DNA of 20,161 bases from XYA12-FULL-58-9 sp001798605 (GTDB taxonomy: Bacteria; Myxococcota; XYA12-FULL-58-9), in assembly GCA_036736205.1 (NCBI GenBank), contig DAINMX010000101.1, positions 1 to 20,161 of the forward strand, in the 5' to 3' direction. The notes beneath the pieces were generated by a model. The model saw nothing but the letters and a program-made list of their open reading frames with translations. It did not search any database and was not told where the DNA came from. The translations under genes were made by a program, and so were the position numbers. Positions 7,888-16,007 of this stretch are shown here, one piece after another. Numbering within the stretch: the first letter of the stretch is position 1; each line of letters begins with the position of its first letter.

Positions 7888-8472
7888 ATGCTCGCGCTCA
7901 ACGACGTATTTGCGGCCATTCTCGTCGGTGGCAGGGGCTCTCGTCTCGGCACTGTGGACAAAGCACAGTTGAAGCTATCTGGTTCTAACGAGACCCTCTT
8001 CGAACGATTGACACGTGTTCTCGCGCCGGCGGTCGCAGAGATCGTTGTGGTGGGCCGACGGGAGCAATCAGCTCTGTATCGTGACAGCCCCTATCGTTTC
8101 GTCGCTGATCAACAATCGGGGGCAGGACCGCTGGCAGGCCTGCAGGCAGCTCTGCGCTCTGCTCCAGTCGCTTGGTGTTTCCTCGTTGCCTGCGACATGC
8201 CTAAGCTCGACGCCAGTATCGTCGATTATTTGGCCAAGCAGCGCGAGCCCAACCGCGCCGTCGTGCCGCGGACCACCCGGGGACTCGAGCCAACCTGTGC
8301 GCTATATCCGCGCTCCTACGTCACCCATGTCGATGCCGCGTTGGTGCGAGGTTTGCGGGCAGTCTACACGTTGCTCGCACAAACGGACGTCATTGAAGTA
8401 GAGCTTCCACCAGATCTCGAGCCCAAACTTCGCAACATCAACACCGCACAAGACCTGAGAACCCAGCTCTAA
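7888..8472 (+). CDS. mobA: MobA-like molybdenum cofactor guanylyltransferase
   Basis: 194 residues, the normal size for MobA. The N-terminus has the nucleotide-binding loop G14-G-R-G-S-R-L-G21 followed by D24-K25, matching the GGxSxRMGxDK motif. GAGPLAGLQAAL (78-89) fits the family's second nucleotide-binding segment. ACD103MP carries the metal-binding Asp. The C-terminal IEVELPPDLEPKLRNINTAQ (about 168-187) has the conserved 'N-x-N-T-xx-D' ending. MobA attaches GMP from GTP to molybdopterin to make the bis-MGD cofactor in the cytoplasm. No other molybdenum-cofactor gene lies in the window, so another NTP-transferase substrate cannot be excluded. It begins 46 bp after the lipoprotein gene with no clear ribosome binding site. 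Confidence 0.85.
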   Translation: MLALNDVFAAILVGGRGSRLGTVDKAQLKLSGSNETLFERLTRVLAPAVAEIVVVGRREQSALYRDSPYRFVADQQSGAGPLAGLQAALRSAPVAWCFLVACDMPKLDASIVDYLAKQREPNRAVVPRTTRGLEPTCALYPRSYVTHVDAALVRGLRAVYTLLAQTDVIEVELPPDLEPKLRNINTAQDLRTQL

Positions 8473-8475
8473 ACA

Positions 8476-8496
8476 GAAGGAGGCCGCGACTCCTTC
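8476..8496. terminator. Convergent hairpin, possible bidirectional terminator
   Basis: A perfect 7-bp inverted repeat (GAAGGAG 8476-8482, CTCCTTC 8490-8496, 7-nt loop) fills most of the 28-bp gap between the convergent mobA and nhaC stops. Neither flank has a strong T-run, so intrinsic termination is plausible rather than certain. Confidence 0.5.
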
Positions 8497-8500
8497 CTCT

Positions 8501-9937
8501 TCACTGAGAAATAGAAACCGAATCGGGTTTGCCGGGGGCTTCTGCGGGATGCATCGTCCACCCCGTAAAGCCGTATAGCGCCGAAGTCATTGGGTTGAGC
8601 AGGTTCACAAAGGCAAAAGGGATATACAACAGCGGTGAGACGCCCAACGTCGTCGCCATGAAGGCACCACAGGTGTTCCACGGCACCAAGGGCGAGGTCA
8701 TGGTGCCCGCGTCCTCGAGGCAGCGCGATAGGTTCTTGGGATGCAGGCCCCGTTTGGCAAAGGCGGGTTTGTACATGCGCCCGGGAATCACGATGGCCAT
8801 GTATTGATCACCAGCGAGTATGTTGACGCCGATGCAAGTGAGCAGGGTGCGAACGACCAAGCCACCGGTGCTGTGCACTCCTGAGAGGATGGCGGTGGCG
8901 ATGCGATTAAGCATGCCCGTGGTTTCGAGAATACCCCCGAAGCTCAGAGCGCACACAATGAGTGCCACCGTTGGCATCATTCTTTCCAAACCACCGCGAT
9001 TGAGGAGATCATCCAAAGCCGCGAGACCTGTTTTCGCGGCGTAGCCACCCTGGGCTGCGCCGACAACAGCGGTCAGTGACGCGCTCTGTACCAGGCTGGC
9101 ACAAATACCGCCAAGGATCGCACCAACCAAGAGTGACGGCAGCGCCGGGACACGCAGGACAACTAGGGCGATGACACACAAGGGCGGCAGCAAAAGACCC
9201 CAGTGGATGACGAAGGTACGCTCGATCGTTGCGACAATCTGTTCAGTACCGATAGCGCTGACGTTGTCCGTTTTGTAAGTGAAGCCAATGATCCCGTACG
9301 CCACGAGAGCGATCACCAAGCTCGGCAAGGTGGTGGAGACCATGTGGCGTACATGGGTGAACAGATCCGTCCCGGCTACCGCCGGCGCGAGGTTGGTGGT
9401 GTCTGACAAGGGCGACATCTTGTCGCCCACATAGGCCCCAGAGATGATGGCACCAGCGGTGAGTCCCGGTGAGATGTGCAAGGTCGCGCCGATGCCAATG
9501 AGCGCGACGCCCACGGTGCCCGCCGTCGACCAAGAGCTACCGGTCGCCGTGGAGACGATGACGCAGACCAAACACGAGGTGGCGAGAAACAGGTTCGGCG
9601 AAACGATCTTGAGGCCAAAGATAATCAGCGTCGGCACAATGCCACCGAGAATCCAGGTACCGATGAGGGAGCCGATTACCATTAAGATCATACATGCCGG
9701 CAGGGCGGCGTGAATGGCGTGGGTCATGCCGTCGAGTAATCGTTCCCAGGTAACGCCGTATCGCCGTCCCAACAAACCGGCGATGGCAGTGGCGAGGATC
9801 AAAGGAATGTGCGGTGGCTGCTCGAGCTTCAAGGTGGCGAGAGCGAGCATACCCGTGAGGCAAGCGATGGGAACCAATGCAACCCACAACGGGGGTTGCG
9901 GCAGGTCCGCAGGACTTTGTTGAACGTCATCGGTCAT
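8501..9937 (-). CDS. nhaC: NhaC-type Na+/H+ antiporter family protein
   Basis: 478 residues from the ATG at 9937; a GTG five codons upstream (9952) is possible but neither start has a strong ribosome binding site. The protein is a polytopic inner-membrane transporter with about 11-12 hydrophobic helices. Family signatures include ATGSSWSTAGTVGVALIG (about 131-148) and GAYVGDKMSPLSDTTNLAPA (about 167-186), the latter being the hallmark of NhaC. A later EDAGTMTSPLVPWNTCGAFM segment is also typical. Members exchange Na+ for protons, and some family members exchange malate/lactate or other solutes, so the substrate is inferred from the family only. It stands alone on its strand, divergent from the Maf-type gene across under 90 bp and convergent with mobA. 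Confidence 0.9.
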   Translation of the reverse strand: MTDDVQQSPADLPQPPLWVALVPIACLTGMLALATLKLEQPPHIPLILATAIAGLLGRRYGVTWERLLDGMTHAIHAALPACMILMVIGSLIGTWILGGIVPTLIIFGLKIVSPNLFLATSCLVCVIVSTATGSSWSTAGTVGVALIGIGATLHISPGLTAGAIISGAYVGDKMSPLSDTTNLAPAVAGTDLFTHVRHMVSTTLPSLVIALVAYGIIGFTYKTDNVSAIGTEQIVATIERTFVIHWGLLLPPLCVIALVVLRVPALPSLLVGAILGGICASLVQSASLTAVVGAAQGGYAAKTGLAALDDLLNRGGLERMMPTVALIVCALSFGGILETTGMLNRIATAILSGVHSTGGLVVRTLLTCIGVNILAGDQYMAIVIPGRMYKPAFAKRGLHPKNLSRCLEDAGTMTSPLVPWNTCGAFMATTLGVSPLLYIPFAFVNLLNPMTSALYGFTGWTMHPAEAPGKPDSVSISQ

Positions 9938-10025
9938 AGGGGCTGATAGCACGAGATTTGGGGCAAGAAACAGTAGATCACTGAAGCAGTTCGCCGTCTA
10001 TCCGAGCGGTGATATGGGGGTGCCC

Positions 10026-10613
10026 ATGCGACAAATCATCCTCGCCTCGACATCCCGGTACCGCCGTGGCCTTCTCGAGCAGCTGGGCATCCCCTTTGAG
10101 GTGGCGGCACCACCCTACAAAGAAGAGCACGATCTCAACCTTCCTCCCACAGAGCTCGTGGTGGAGCTCGCCCGGCGCAAAGTCCAGAGCCTAAGGGACA
10201 CCTATGCCAATGCCCTGGTGATCGGCTCCGACCAGGTGGGAGAGGTCGATGGTGAAATACTCACCAAGCCGAACACGGTGGAGCGGGCCGTGCGTCAGCT
10301 GGAGAAGCTCGCCGGTCGCGAGCACCGACTGCTCACAGGCTTGGTGGTGCTCGACACCGCGAGTGGAAAATTGGAGTATGAACTCGACGTGCAGGTGCTG
10401 CGCATGCGCGAGCTCTCGTCCGCGCAGATTCGCGCCTATGTGCTGCGTGACAACCCCGTTGATTGCGCCGGCTCATATAGGATCGAAGGCCCGGGTATCG
10501 CGCTATTTGAGTCGATGCACGGCGACGACTACACGGGCATCATCGGTTTACCACTGACGCGAGTCGTCTCCATGCTCACCCGCTTTGAGGTAACCTGGCC
10601 GCCCGTTGTTTAA
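10026..10613 (+). CDS. Maf/YceF-type nucleoside triphosphate pyrophosphatase
   Basis: 195 residues from the ATG at 10026, which gives the classical MxxIILAS N-terminus with GGGGG just upstream; an ATG at 10014 would add four residues. Motifs: STSRYRR (8-14), the catalytic-loop IGSDQV with D69, TKP (80-82), LTGLVVL (103-109), DCAGSYRIEGPGIALFES (146-163), and IIGLPLTRV (172-180). The overall pattern, including the DQV and the CAGS-EG-G-LFE stretch, matches the YceF subgroup that hydrolyses 7-methyl-GTP, rather than the dTTP/UTP-type Maf. It is a cytoplasmic house-cleaning enzyme. It is followed by a 152-bp gap before the transporter gene. Confidence 0.9.
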   Translation: MRQIILASTSRYRRGLLEQLGIPFEVAAPPYKEEHDLNLPPTELVVELARRKVQSLRDTYANALVIGSDQVGEVDGEILTKPNTVERAVRQLEKLAGREHRLLTGLVVLDTASGKLEYELDVQVLRMRELSSAQIRAYVLRDNPVDCAGSYRIEGPGIALFESMHGDDYTGIIGLPLTRVVSMLTRFEVTWPPVV

Positions 10614-10683
10614 CCCATTTTAACCCATAGACACGAGTGGACCCAAACTCGGGCTCAGCATATACGGCACCCAACTCTGTTCA

Positions 10684-10711
10684 ATGCAGATGTGGTGCCT
10701 CGGCTCTGCAT
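10684..10711. promoter_or_regulatory. Inverted repeat upstream of the POT transporter gene
   Basis: A perfect 7-bp inverted repeat (ATGCAGA 10684-10690, TCTGCAT 10705-10711, 14-nt spacer) lies 54 bp before the POT transporter start, in the 152-bp gap after the Maf-type gene. It could be an operator or leader stem. A related oddity in the same gap is the direct repeat TTTAACCCAT/TTTAACCCAT at about 10610-10628. No promoter was recognised with confidence. Confidence 0.35.
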
Positions 10712-10765
10712 CCAATGGGGCGTAAGGGCAGAGAAGGACTGGGATCAGAAACAGGAGCGAAGCCA

Positions 10766-12250
10766 ATGGCAGAGAAGACGAAGACGCGGGTGCCCATCGC
10801 TACACAGTTGGCGACCATGGGTAGCAACTTCTGGGTGGCCAACATCATCGAAGCGGGAGAGCGGTTGGCCTTCTTCGGCGTGCGCGCCGTGGTGCCGCTT
10901 TACATGTGTGGTGACGACTCGGTGTTGCACCTGAGCATGACCGAAAAGGGCGTCATCTTTGGCATCTGGGCCCTCCTGCAATGTCTCCTACCCATGGTTT
11001 CGGGAGGCTACACCGACGCCTACGGATACAAAAAGAGCATGGCCATCGCCTTTTGTATCAACATCATCGGCTACGTCTCCATGGCCTCGGCGACGGGATT
11101 CTGGAGCATGCTGCTGGCGGCGATGCTCGTTGGAACGGGGACAGCCATCTTCAAGCCACCGGTGCAGGGGGCCGTGGCCAAGTCGCTCAATGAGGGCAAC
11201 TCGGGTTTGGGCTTTGGCCTCTTCTATTGGGTCGTCAACATCGGTGGCTTCCTCGCGCCGATGGCGGCAGCGGTCTTGCGTGGCAATGAAGCGGCACCGA
11301 CTTGGAGCCATGTCTTCTATGGTGCCGCCGTTGTCACCGCATTCAACTTCCTGCCAGCGATGCTGCTGTTTAGGGAACCCGAGCTCGACGTAGCGGCACG
11401 AGAGAAGAGTCCCTTACAGGTATTCGCCGACTCCATCGCCACTCTACTCAAAGACCGAGAGATGTTGCGCTTTTTGTTCATCATCTCCGGTTTTTGGTTC
11501 ATGTTCATGCAGCTTTGGGACCTCTTGCCCAACTTCATCGACGAATGGGTCGACACCCGCGATGTCGGAGGGTTCTTGACCTCCGCCGCTGGTACGGTGG
11601 GCATGGGGGCGTCTGGTTTGCTCGAGGCAGACGGCGCAGCGAAACCCGAAATCCTCATCAACATCGATTCCTTCACCATCCTCATGGTGGTGCTCCCTCT
11701 CGCTTGGTTCTTTGGCAAATTCCGCATGATGGCGGCATTGAGCACCGGAATCGCCATCTCCGTCGTCGGTTTCGTCGGCTCCGGCGCAACGAACGTCGGT
11801 ATGGTGTGCGCCGCCATGATCTTCCTATTTGCACTGGGGGAGTCGCTTTGCAGTCCCAAGTTTTCGGAGTACATCGGCATGAGCGCGCCCGCAGACAAGA
11901 AGGCGTTGTACATGGGCTACTCCAACATCCCCTTTGCCGTCGGTTGGGCCGGCGGGAATTTTCTCTCTGGCCCTCTCTATGACACCTTCTCTTCCCGCAG
12001 CCGCTTTGCCCAAGAGTATCTCGTTGAGCATTTCGGTATGACCGTAGAGGCAGTCGCTGCACTCGAGCCCAAGGAGATCATGCCGACCTTGGTAGGGAAG
12101 CTCGGAGAAGGGGCGACCACCTACGATGCGACCCAACTGCTTTGGCAAGCACACAGCCCTTGGGTCATTTGGTGGATCTTGGGGGCTATTGGCCTGGCTT
12201 CGCTCGTTGGCATGGTATGGGTGTACCAACGGCAGGAGAAGACAACGTGA
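10766..12250 (+). CDS. POT/PTR-family (MFS) peptide transporter-like protein
   Basis: 494 residues from the ATG at 10766, supported by AGGAG at 10753-10757; the frame is open 43 codons further upstream but that part is not transporter-like. It has about 12-14 hydrophobic helices. The N-terminal E29-A-G-E32-R33-L-A-F-F-G segment corresponds to the ExxER(F)xYY proton-coupling motif of the POT family. GGYTDAYGYKK (about 70-80) is the MFS loop 2-3 motif, and F153-Y-W-V-V-N158-I-G-G matches the PTR2 signature FYxxINxG. The likely role is proton-driven di/tripeptide uptake across the inner membrane; the substrate is inferred from family only. The TGA stop overlaps the GTG start of the ZIP gene, so the two are translationally coupled. 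Confidence 0.85.
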   Translation: MAEKTKTRVPIATQLATMGSNFWVANIIEAGERLAFFGVRAVVPLYMCGDDSVLHLSMTEKGVIFGIWALLQCLLPMVSGGYTDAYGYKKSMAIAFCINIIGYVSMASATGFWSMLLAAMLVGTGTAIFKPPVQGAVAKSLNEGNSGLGFGLFYWVVNIGGFLAPMAAAVLRGNEAAPTWSHVFYGAAVVTAFNFLPAMLLFREPELDVAAREKSPLQVFADSIATLLKDREMLRFLFIISGFWFMFMQLWDLLPNFIDEWVDTRDVGGFLTSAAGTVGMGASGLLEADGAAKPEILINIDSFTILMVVLPLAWFFGKFRMMAALSTGIAISVVGFVGSGATNVGMVCAAMIFLFALGESLCSPKFSEYIGMSAPADKKALYMGYSNIPFAVGWAGGNFLSGPLYDTFSSRSRFAQEYLVEHFGMTVEAVAALEPKEIMPTLVGKLGEGATTYDATQLLWQAHSPWVIWWILGAIGLASLVGMVWVYQRQEKTT

Positions 12251-13059
12251 GTTGGTTTGTCGAATTGCACCCGGTCTGGCAGGCTTTGCTGGCCACCCTT
12301 TTCACCTGGGGAGTGACGGCGCTGGGTGCGAGCGTGGTGTTCTTCTTCAAAAAGATCAGTCGACGGGTTTTAGACGCCATGCTCGGTTTTGCCGCCGGTG
12401 TGATGATGGCGGCGAGCTACTGGTCACTTCTGGCACCGGCAATTGAGATGGCCGAGGAATCTGGCGGAGTGCCGTCCTGGGTTCCCGCTGTCGTTGGTTT
12501 TGTCGGCGGCGCTGGGTTTCTGTGGGTTGTCGACAAGTTGCTACCACACTTGCATTTGGGCTTGCCAATCGAACAAGCCGAGGGTCCCCTAACCAACTGG
12601 CGGCGAAGCATTCTTCTGGTCTCGGCGATCACCTTGCACAATATTCCGGAAGGACTTGCCATAGGAGTTGCGTTCGGTGCCGTCGGGGCGAATGTCCCGT
12701 CGGCAACTTTGGGCGGCGCAGTTGCTTTGGCCCTTGGAATTGGGCTTCAGAACTTCCCGGAAGGGACAGCCGTGTCAGTTCCTCTTCGGCGCGAGGGTTT
12801 GTCGCGACTCAAGAGCTTCTGGTATGGCCAAATGTCGGGAATCGTCGAGCCGGTGGCAGCATTGGCTGGAGCTGCTGCGGTGATCTTTGTTCGCCCTATT
12901 CTACCCTACGCGTTGTCGTTCGCCGCAGGCGCAATGATTTTTGTAGTTGTCGAGGAGTTGATACCCGAGTCTCAACTCGCGAAGAATACCGACCTCGCAA
13001 CGATGGCTGCCATCGTTGGCTTTGCCGTCATGATGACTCTCGATGTGGCACTTGGCTGA
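12247..13059 (+). CDS. GufA-type ZIP family metal transporter
   Basis: 270 residues beginning at GTG 12247, which overlaps the preceding stop as GTGA; AGGAG at 12234-12238 supports this start over an upstream one at 12142. About eight hydrophobic helices. The metal-site helices are clear: H131-N-I-P-E-G (TLHNIPEGLAIGVAFGAV) and Q-N169-F-P-E172-G-T-A-V-S, with VVEELIPES (about 234-242) as a further conserved acidic site. A His-containing loop (PHLHLG, about 100-105) is typical of ZIP proteins. ZIP carriers import zinc or other divalent metals into the cytoplasm. The subgroup resembles the Myxococcus GufA/ZupT type. Overlap with the POT gene indicates co-expression of peptide and metal uptake. 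Confidence 0.9.
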   Translation: MSWFVELHPVWQALLATLFTWGVTALGASVVFFFKKISRRVLDAMLGFAAGVMMAASYWSLLAPAIEMAEESGGVPSWVPAVVGFVGGAGFLWVVDKLLPHLHLGLPIEQAEGPLTNWRRSILLVSAITLHNIPEGLAIGVAFGAVGANVPSATLGGAVALALGIGLQNFPEGTAVSVPLRREGLSRLKSFWYGQMSGIVEPVAALAGAAAVIFVRPILPYALSFAAGAMIFVVVEELIPESQLAKNTDLATMAAIVGFAVMMTLDVALG

Positions 13060-13124
13060 CAGTTTCGCGAGGCCGTCGTATTTCCTGCCTTGTCGAATAT
13101 CCTGCATTTCTGACGCACACAGTC

Positions 13125-13154
13125 TTGACCCCATGCCCCCGGGGTTGGCATAGC
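13125..13154 (+). promoter_or_regulatory. Possible fabH promoter with dyad in the spacer
   Basis: TTGACC (13125-13130) and CATAGC (13149-13154) are separated by 18 nt. An inverted repeat ATGCC/GGCAT (13133-13137 and 13147-13151), surrounding CCCCGGGG, fills the spacer. The -35 matches 5 of 6 consensus positions and the -10 only 3 of 6. A dyad in a long spacer recalls MerR-type operators, but the match is weak and chance cannot be excluded. Confidence 0.25.
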
Positions 13155-13187
13155 TGCGTGCCGCTTGCATTGACAAAGGAGACGACC

Positions 13188-14198
13188 ATGGCACGCACCG
13201 TCTTTCTCGGCACCGGGCACTATTTGCCTGACAAGGTGGTGACCAACGCCGATCTGGCGAAGATGTTCGATACCTCTGATGAGTGGATTGTGCAGCGCAC
13301 GGGCATCAAAGAGCGCCGTTATGTCGATTTTGAGAAAGAACCCATGGGCTCGTCAGAGTTGGGTGCTCGCGCGGCTCGCGCGGCGTTGGCGGATGCTGGC
13401 GTCAGCAAGGACGAGGTCGATCTCATCATCTATGGCACTTTGAGTCCTGACAAGGCTTTCCCCGGTGATGGGGTGCTCATCCAAGCGAAGCTGGATGTGC
13501 CCGCCGGAGTGCCGGCCCTCGACGTTCGCAATCAATGCTCCGGTTTTCTCTACATGCTGTCGGTGGCTGATGCTTTCATCAAAGCTGGCACCTACAAACG
13601 CGTCTTGGTGATTGGCGCAGAGACCCACTCAACGGGAATCGAGTTCGCCGATCGTGGTCGTGATGTCACGGTGATTTTTGGTGATGGCGGTGCCGCCGCG
13701 CTGCTCGGACCCGGCGACGATGATGCCGAGCGCGGCGTTCTTTCCGTGCACTTGCACGCAGATGGCCGCTATTGGCAAGAGTTGCACTTGTCGTATCCAT
13801 CGAGCGCCGAGATGCCCCGCGCCACCCCGGAGAAGGTCGCCGCCGGCGCCCATTGGCCACAGATGAACGGTCGCACGGTGTTCAAGCACGCGGTGTCGCG
13901 AATGCCAGAAGCGGTGCATGAGGCTCTCGATGCCAACGGCTTGAGTACCTCCGATATCAAGCTGTTGATTCCACATCAGGCAAACCAACGTATCACCGAG
14001 ATGGTGCAGCGCCGCCTGGAACTGCGTGACGATCAGGTGTTCAGCAATATCGCGAAGTATGGCAACACCACCGCCGCCTCGATTCCTTTGGCCCTCGATG
14101 AAGCCGTCAAGGAAGGTCGCATCAGTCGTGGCGACTTGGTGTGTCTGGTGGCCTTCGGTTCCGGATTCACCTGGGGCTCTGCGCTGATTCGTTGGTAG
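13188..14198 (+). CDS. fabH: 3-oxoacyl-ACP synthase III (KAS III)
   Basis: 336 residues, close to the usual FabH length, from the ATG at 13188 with AAGGAG at 13176-13181 six nt upstream. The longer open frame beginning at 12522 runs antiphase through the ZIP gene and is not real. All three catalytic residues are present: C117 in NQCSGF, H263 in IPHQANQR and N293 in KYGNTTAAS. The N-terminal TSDEWIVQRTGIKER (29-43) and FGDGGAAALLGP (164-175) are family hallmarks. FabH condenses acetyl-CoA or a branched acyl-CoA with malonyl-ACP to start fatty-acid synthesis. It is not next to other fab genes here, so a secondary KAS III with a special acyl starter is possible. Confidence 0.9.
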   Translation: MARTVFLGTGHYLPDKVVTNADLAKMFDTSDEWIVQRTGIKERRYVDFEKEPMGSSELGARAARAALADAGVSKDEVDLIIYGTLSPDKAFPGDGVLIQAKLDVPAGVPALDVRNQCSGFLYMLSVADAFIKAGTYKRVLVIGAETHSTGIEFADRGRDVTVIFGDGGAAALLGPGDDDAERGVLSVHLHADGRYWQELHLSYPSSAEMPRATPEKVAAGAHWPQMNGRTVFKHAVSRMPEAVHEALDANGLSTSDIKLLIPHQANQRITEMVQRRLELRDDQVFSNIAKYGNTTAASIPLALDEAVKEGRISRGDLVCLVAFGSGFTWGSALIRW

Positions 14199-14231
14199 TT
14201 GCCTCTGCGTCGTGGTTTTGGCGAAATGCCC

Positions 14232-14264
14232 GTAGCAATGATTGCTACACGCTCCTGTGGCGTG
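14232..14264 (+). terminator. Two adjacent hairpins downstream of fabH
   Basis: A perfect 7-bp stem with a 3-nt loop (GTAGCAA 14232-14238, TTGCTAC 14242-14248) is followed directly by a 5-bp stem (CACGC 14248-14252, GCGTG 14260-14264). They lie 34 bp after the fabH stop. The T-rich tract after them is weak (TTAGTCCTTGATTT), so they are a plausible but unproven transcription end or 3' stabiliser. Confidence 0.45.
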
Positions 14265-14281
14265 TTAGTCCTTGATTTCAT

Positions 14282-14328
14282 GGATAAAACAGGACACCGC
14301 GGTCCATAGGTCTTGAGCAAATTTATCC
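14282..14328. promoter_or_regulatory. Nested inverted repeat upstream of the CHASE-like kinase gene
   Basis: GGATAAA (14282-14288) pairs perfectly with TTTATCC (14322-14328). Between them sits a second dyad, GGAC/GTCC, around CCGCGG (about 14292-14305). The structure is 60 bp before the kinase start in the 189-bp gap after fabH, where the promoter of the kinase/regulator operon should be. It may be an operator or leader structure; no regulator can be named. Confidence 0.35.
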
Positions 14329-14387
14329 GTGCTCGACAAGCCCCACAACGTGTACGAACATGGCTCGGCTGAGACCTGCAGATTGGG

Positions 14388-16007
14388 GTGTCATTGACCG
14401 CAAGAGACATGAATACTCGCGAGAAGCACCGGGCTTTTGGGATGGCGATGGCGGCTTTCGTGTTTCTCTCGGTCGTCACGGTCTTGGTGTGGCGAAGCCA
14501 GGTTGGACGCCAACAGCAACTTCTCGCTCGACACGCGGAGGACGTGGCGTTTCAGGCTTCTCTGCGTCTGCAAGTTTTCGTTGAATCTCATTTGAAAATG
14601 GCATCCGTTTTCGCAAAACGGTGGGCAACCCACGAAACACAGGATTTCTCGCAGAAGCGCTTCGAAAAATTCGGGACGGTCATGATCGCCGAATTGCCCG
14701 GCTACTACGCCATAAGCCTGTTGTCACCTGACAATGGACATTGGACCGTGCCAGCGAGCGTTGATCACTCTGAAATCATCAAAAATTTCCAACGCGAACG
14801 TCTTTTCGAGGAAACGCGTGCTGCAGCTTCAGTGTTATTGTCAGGTCCCGTCCGCGATACTGCAGGGCATGTGAGCTTCTTTGCGACATTGCCACTACGG
14901 AGAGGACATGACGATTTGGGTTTCCTTATGATCCAATTCCAAGCGAAGACACTGATCGATGATTGTTTTCACGAAAAGATTCGTTCCGAATTTGATTTCG
15001 TGGTCGAAGACAAGACCGGCTTGGTTTATCGCTTCACGCCGGACGGTGACCAATGGATGGAGTCCCAAGAATCCACCGGCCAACGGGTGAGTTTCCGTCT
15101 TCACAATCGTCAGTGGATTTTGACGGTAGTGCCTCAAAAGAGGATCTTGAACAGTTCTGGGTGGGTGGCCAACCTGGCAGTTCCCGCTCTTGGATTTCCA
15201 GTGACTGTCGCGCTTGCGTGGCTGGTGTGGTTGTTGCTGCGTCGCATGGAGATGCTTCGCATAGCCAAGGATAGAGCCGTCCTGGAAGTCGAAGAAAGAC
15301 GACGTGCTGAGTCTGCTCTGCAGGTCTCACAGGCACGACACGCGCAACTATCTCGGAAAATACTTATGGCCCAAGAAGAGGAGAGATCCCGACTTTCCAG
15401 AGAGCTTCATGATGAGCTTGGACAGATCCTCACGGCCCTACGTTTTGAAATGGGACTGCTTGGAAAGACGTTGGCCTCCGCTTCTGAGTCAAAGAGCCAC
15501 CTGGTCGATAACGCTGTGAAACTGGTTGAAACGTCTGCTGAGGAGCTGCGACGCATCTGCAGAGGGCTCAGGCCTCCGCTTCTCGATGACCTTGGACTGG
15601 AGCCGGCCCTTCATATGCTCACTCGAGACTTCGTAGAGCGCACAGGTATTACCGTGGACTTCGATATGGACTTCGAAAGGGCCGACGACATCGTTACACC
15701 AGAGGTCGCATTGGCAACCTATCGGATCATGCAAGAAGCGCTCAACAATGTTAGCCGCCATGCAAAGACCATGAATGTTTCCGTTTCCATTTTTCGAACC
15801 AATGACGAGCTGCAATTGTCGATTGAGGATCACGGCGTGGGTTTTGATCCGGATGCATTGAGTCCTCAAGACAGCTGCGGGATCCAAGGGATGCGTGAGC
15901 GCGCTCATCTCGTTCTTGGAACGTTGTCAGTATCTTCATCGATTGGGGACGGAACCAGCCTTGTCTTTCGTGTTCCACTCAAACAAACGAAAGGTGAATC
16001 GGCATGA
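14388..16007 (+). CDS. CHASE-like membrane sensor histidine kinase, NarL-partner type
   Basis: 539 residues from GTG 14388; ATG 14409 (seven codons in) is an alternative, and neither has a strong ribosome binding site. Transmembrane helix at about 17-36, a periplasmic sensor at about 40-255, a second helix at about 258-285, a coiled linker (about 290-330), then a HisKA_3 dimerisation domain with H341 in RELHDELGQ and a HATPase_c domain (N453-N454-V-S-R-H, E480-D-H-G-V-G-F, G498-I-Q-G-M-R-E-R). The sensor contains LPGYYAISLLSPDNGHW (103-119), which resembles CHASE-domain ligand sensors; this is an inference from pattern. It autophosphorylates on H341 and passes phosphate to the response regulator, whose ATG overlaps its TGA by 4 bp. 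The ligand is unknown. Confidence 0.9.
   Translation: MSLTARDMNTREKHRAFGMAMAAFVFLSVVTVLVWRSQVGRQQQLLARHAEDVAFQASLRLQVFVESHLKMASVFAKRWATHETQDFSQKRFEKFGTVMIAELPGYYAISLLSPDNGHWTVPASVDHSEIIKNFQRERLFEETRAAASVLLSGPVRDTAGHVSFFATLPLRRGHDDLGFLMIQFQAKTLIDDCFHEKIRSEFDFVVEDKTGLVYRFTPDGDQWMESQESTGQRVSFRLHNRQWILTVVPQKRILNSSGWVANLAVPALGFPVTVALAWLVWLLLRRMEMLRIAKDRAVLEVEERRRAESALQVSQARHAQLSRKILMAQEEERSRLSRELHDELGQILTALRFEMGLLGKTLASASESKSHLVDNAVKLVETSAEELRRICRGLRPPLLDDLGLEPALHMLTRDFVERTGITVDFDMDFERADDIVTPEVALATYRIMQEALNNVSRHAKTMNVSVSIFRTNDELQLSIEDHGVGFDPDALSPQDSCGIQGMRERAHLVLGTLSVSSSIGDGTSLVFRVPLKQTKGESA

Noticed and set aside
7888..8472. A molybdenum-cofactor gene cluster around the MobA-like gene
   Set aside because: No moa, moe, mog or molybdoenzyme gene lies nearby, so only a single gene is claimed.
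12522..13187. Long N-terminal extension of FabH
   Set aside because: The extension is the ZIP gene read in the wrong frame. The KAS III start at 13188 has a strong ribosome binding site.
14232..14248. tRNA or small RNA gene at the fabH downstream hairpin
   Set aside because: Only short hairpins are visible. There is no cloverleaf, T-loop or CCA end.
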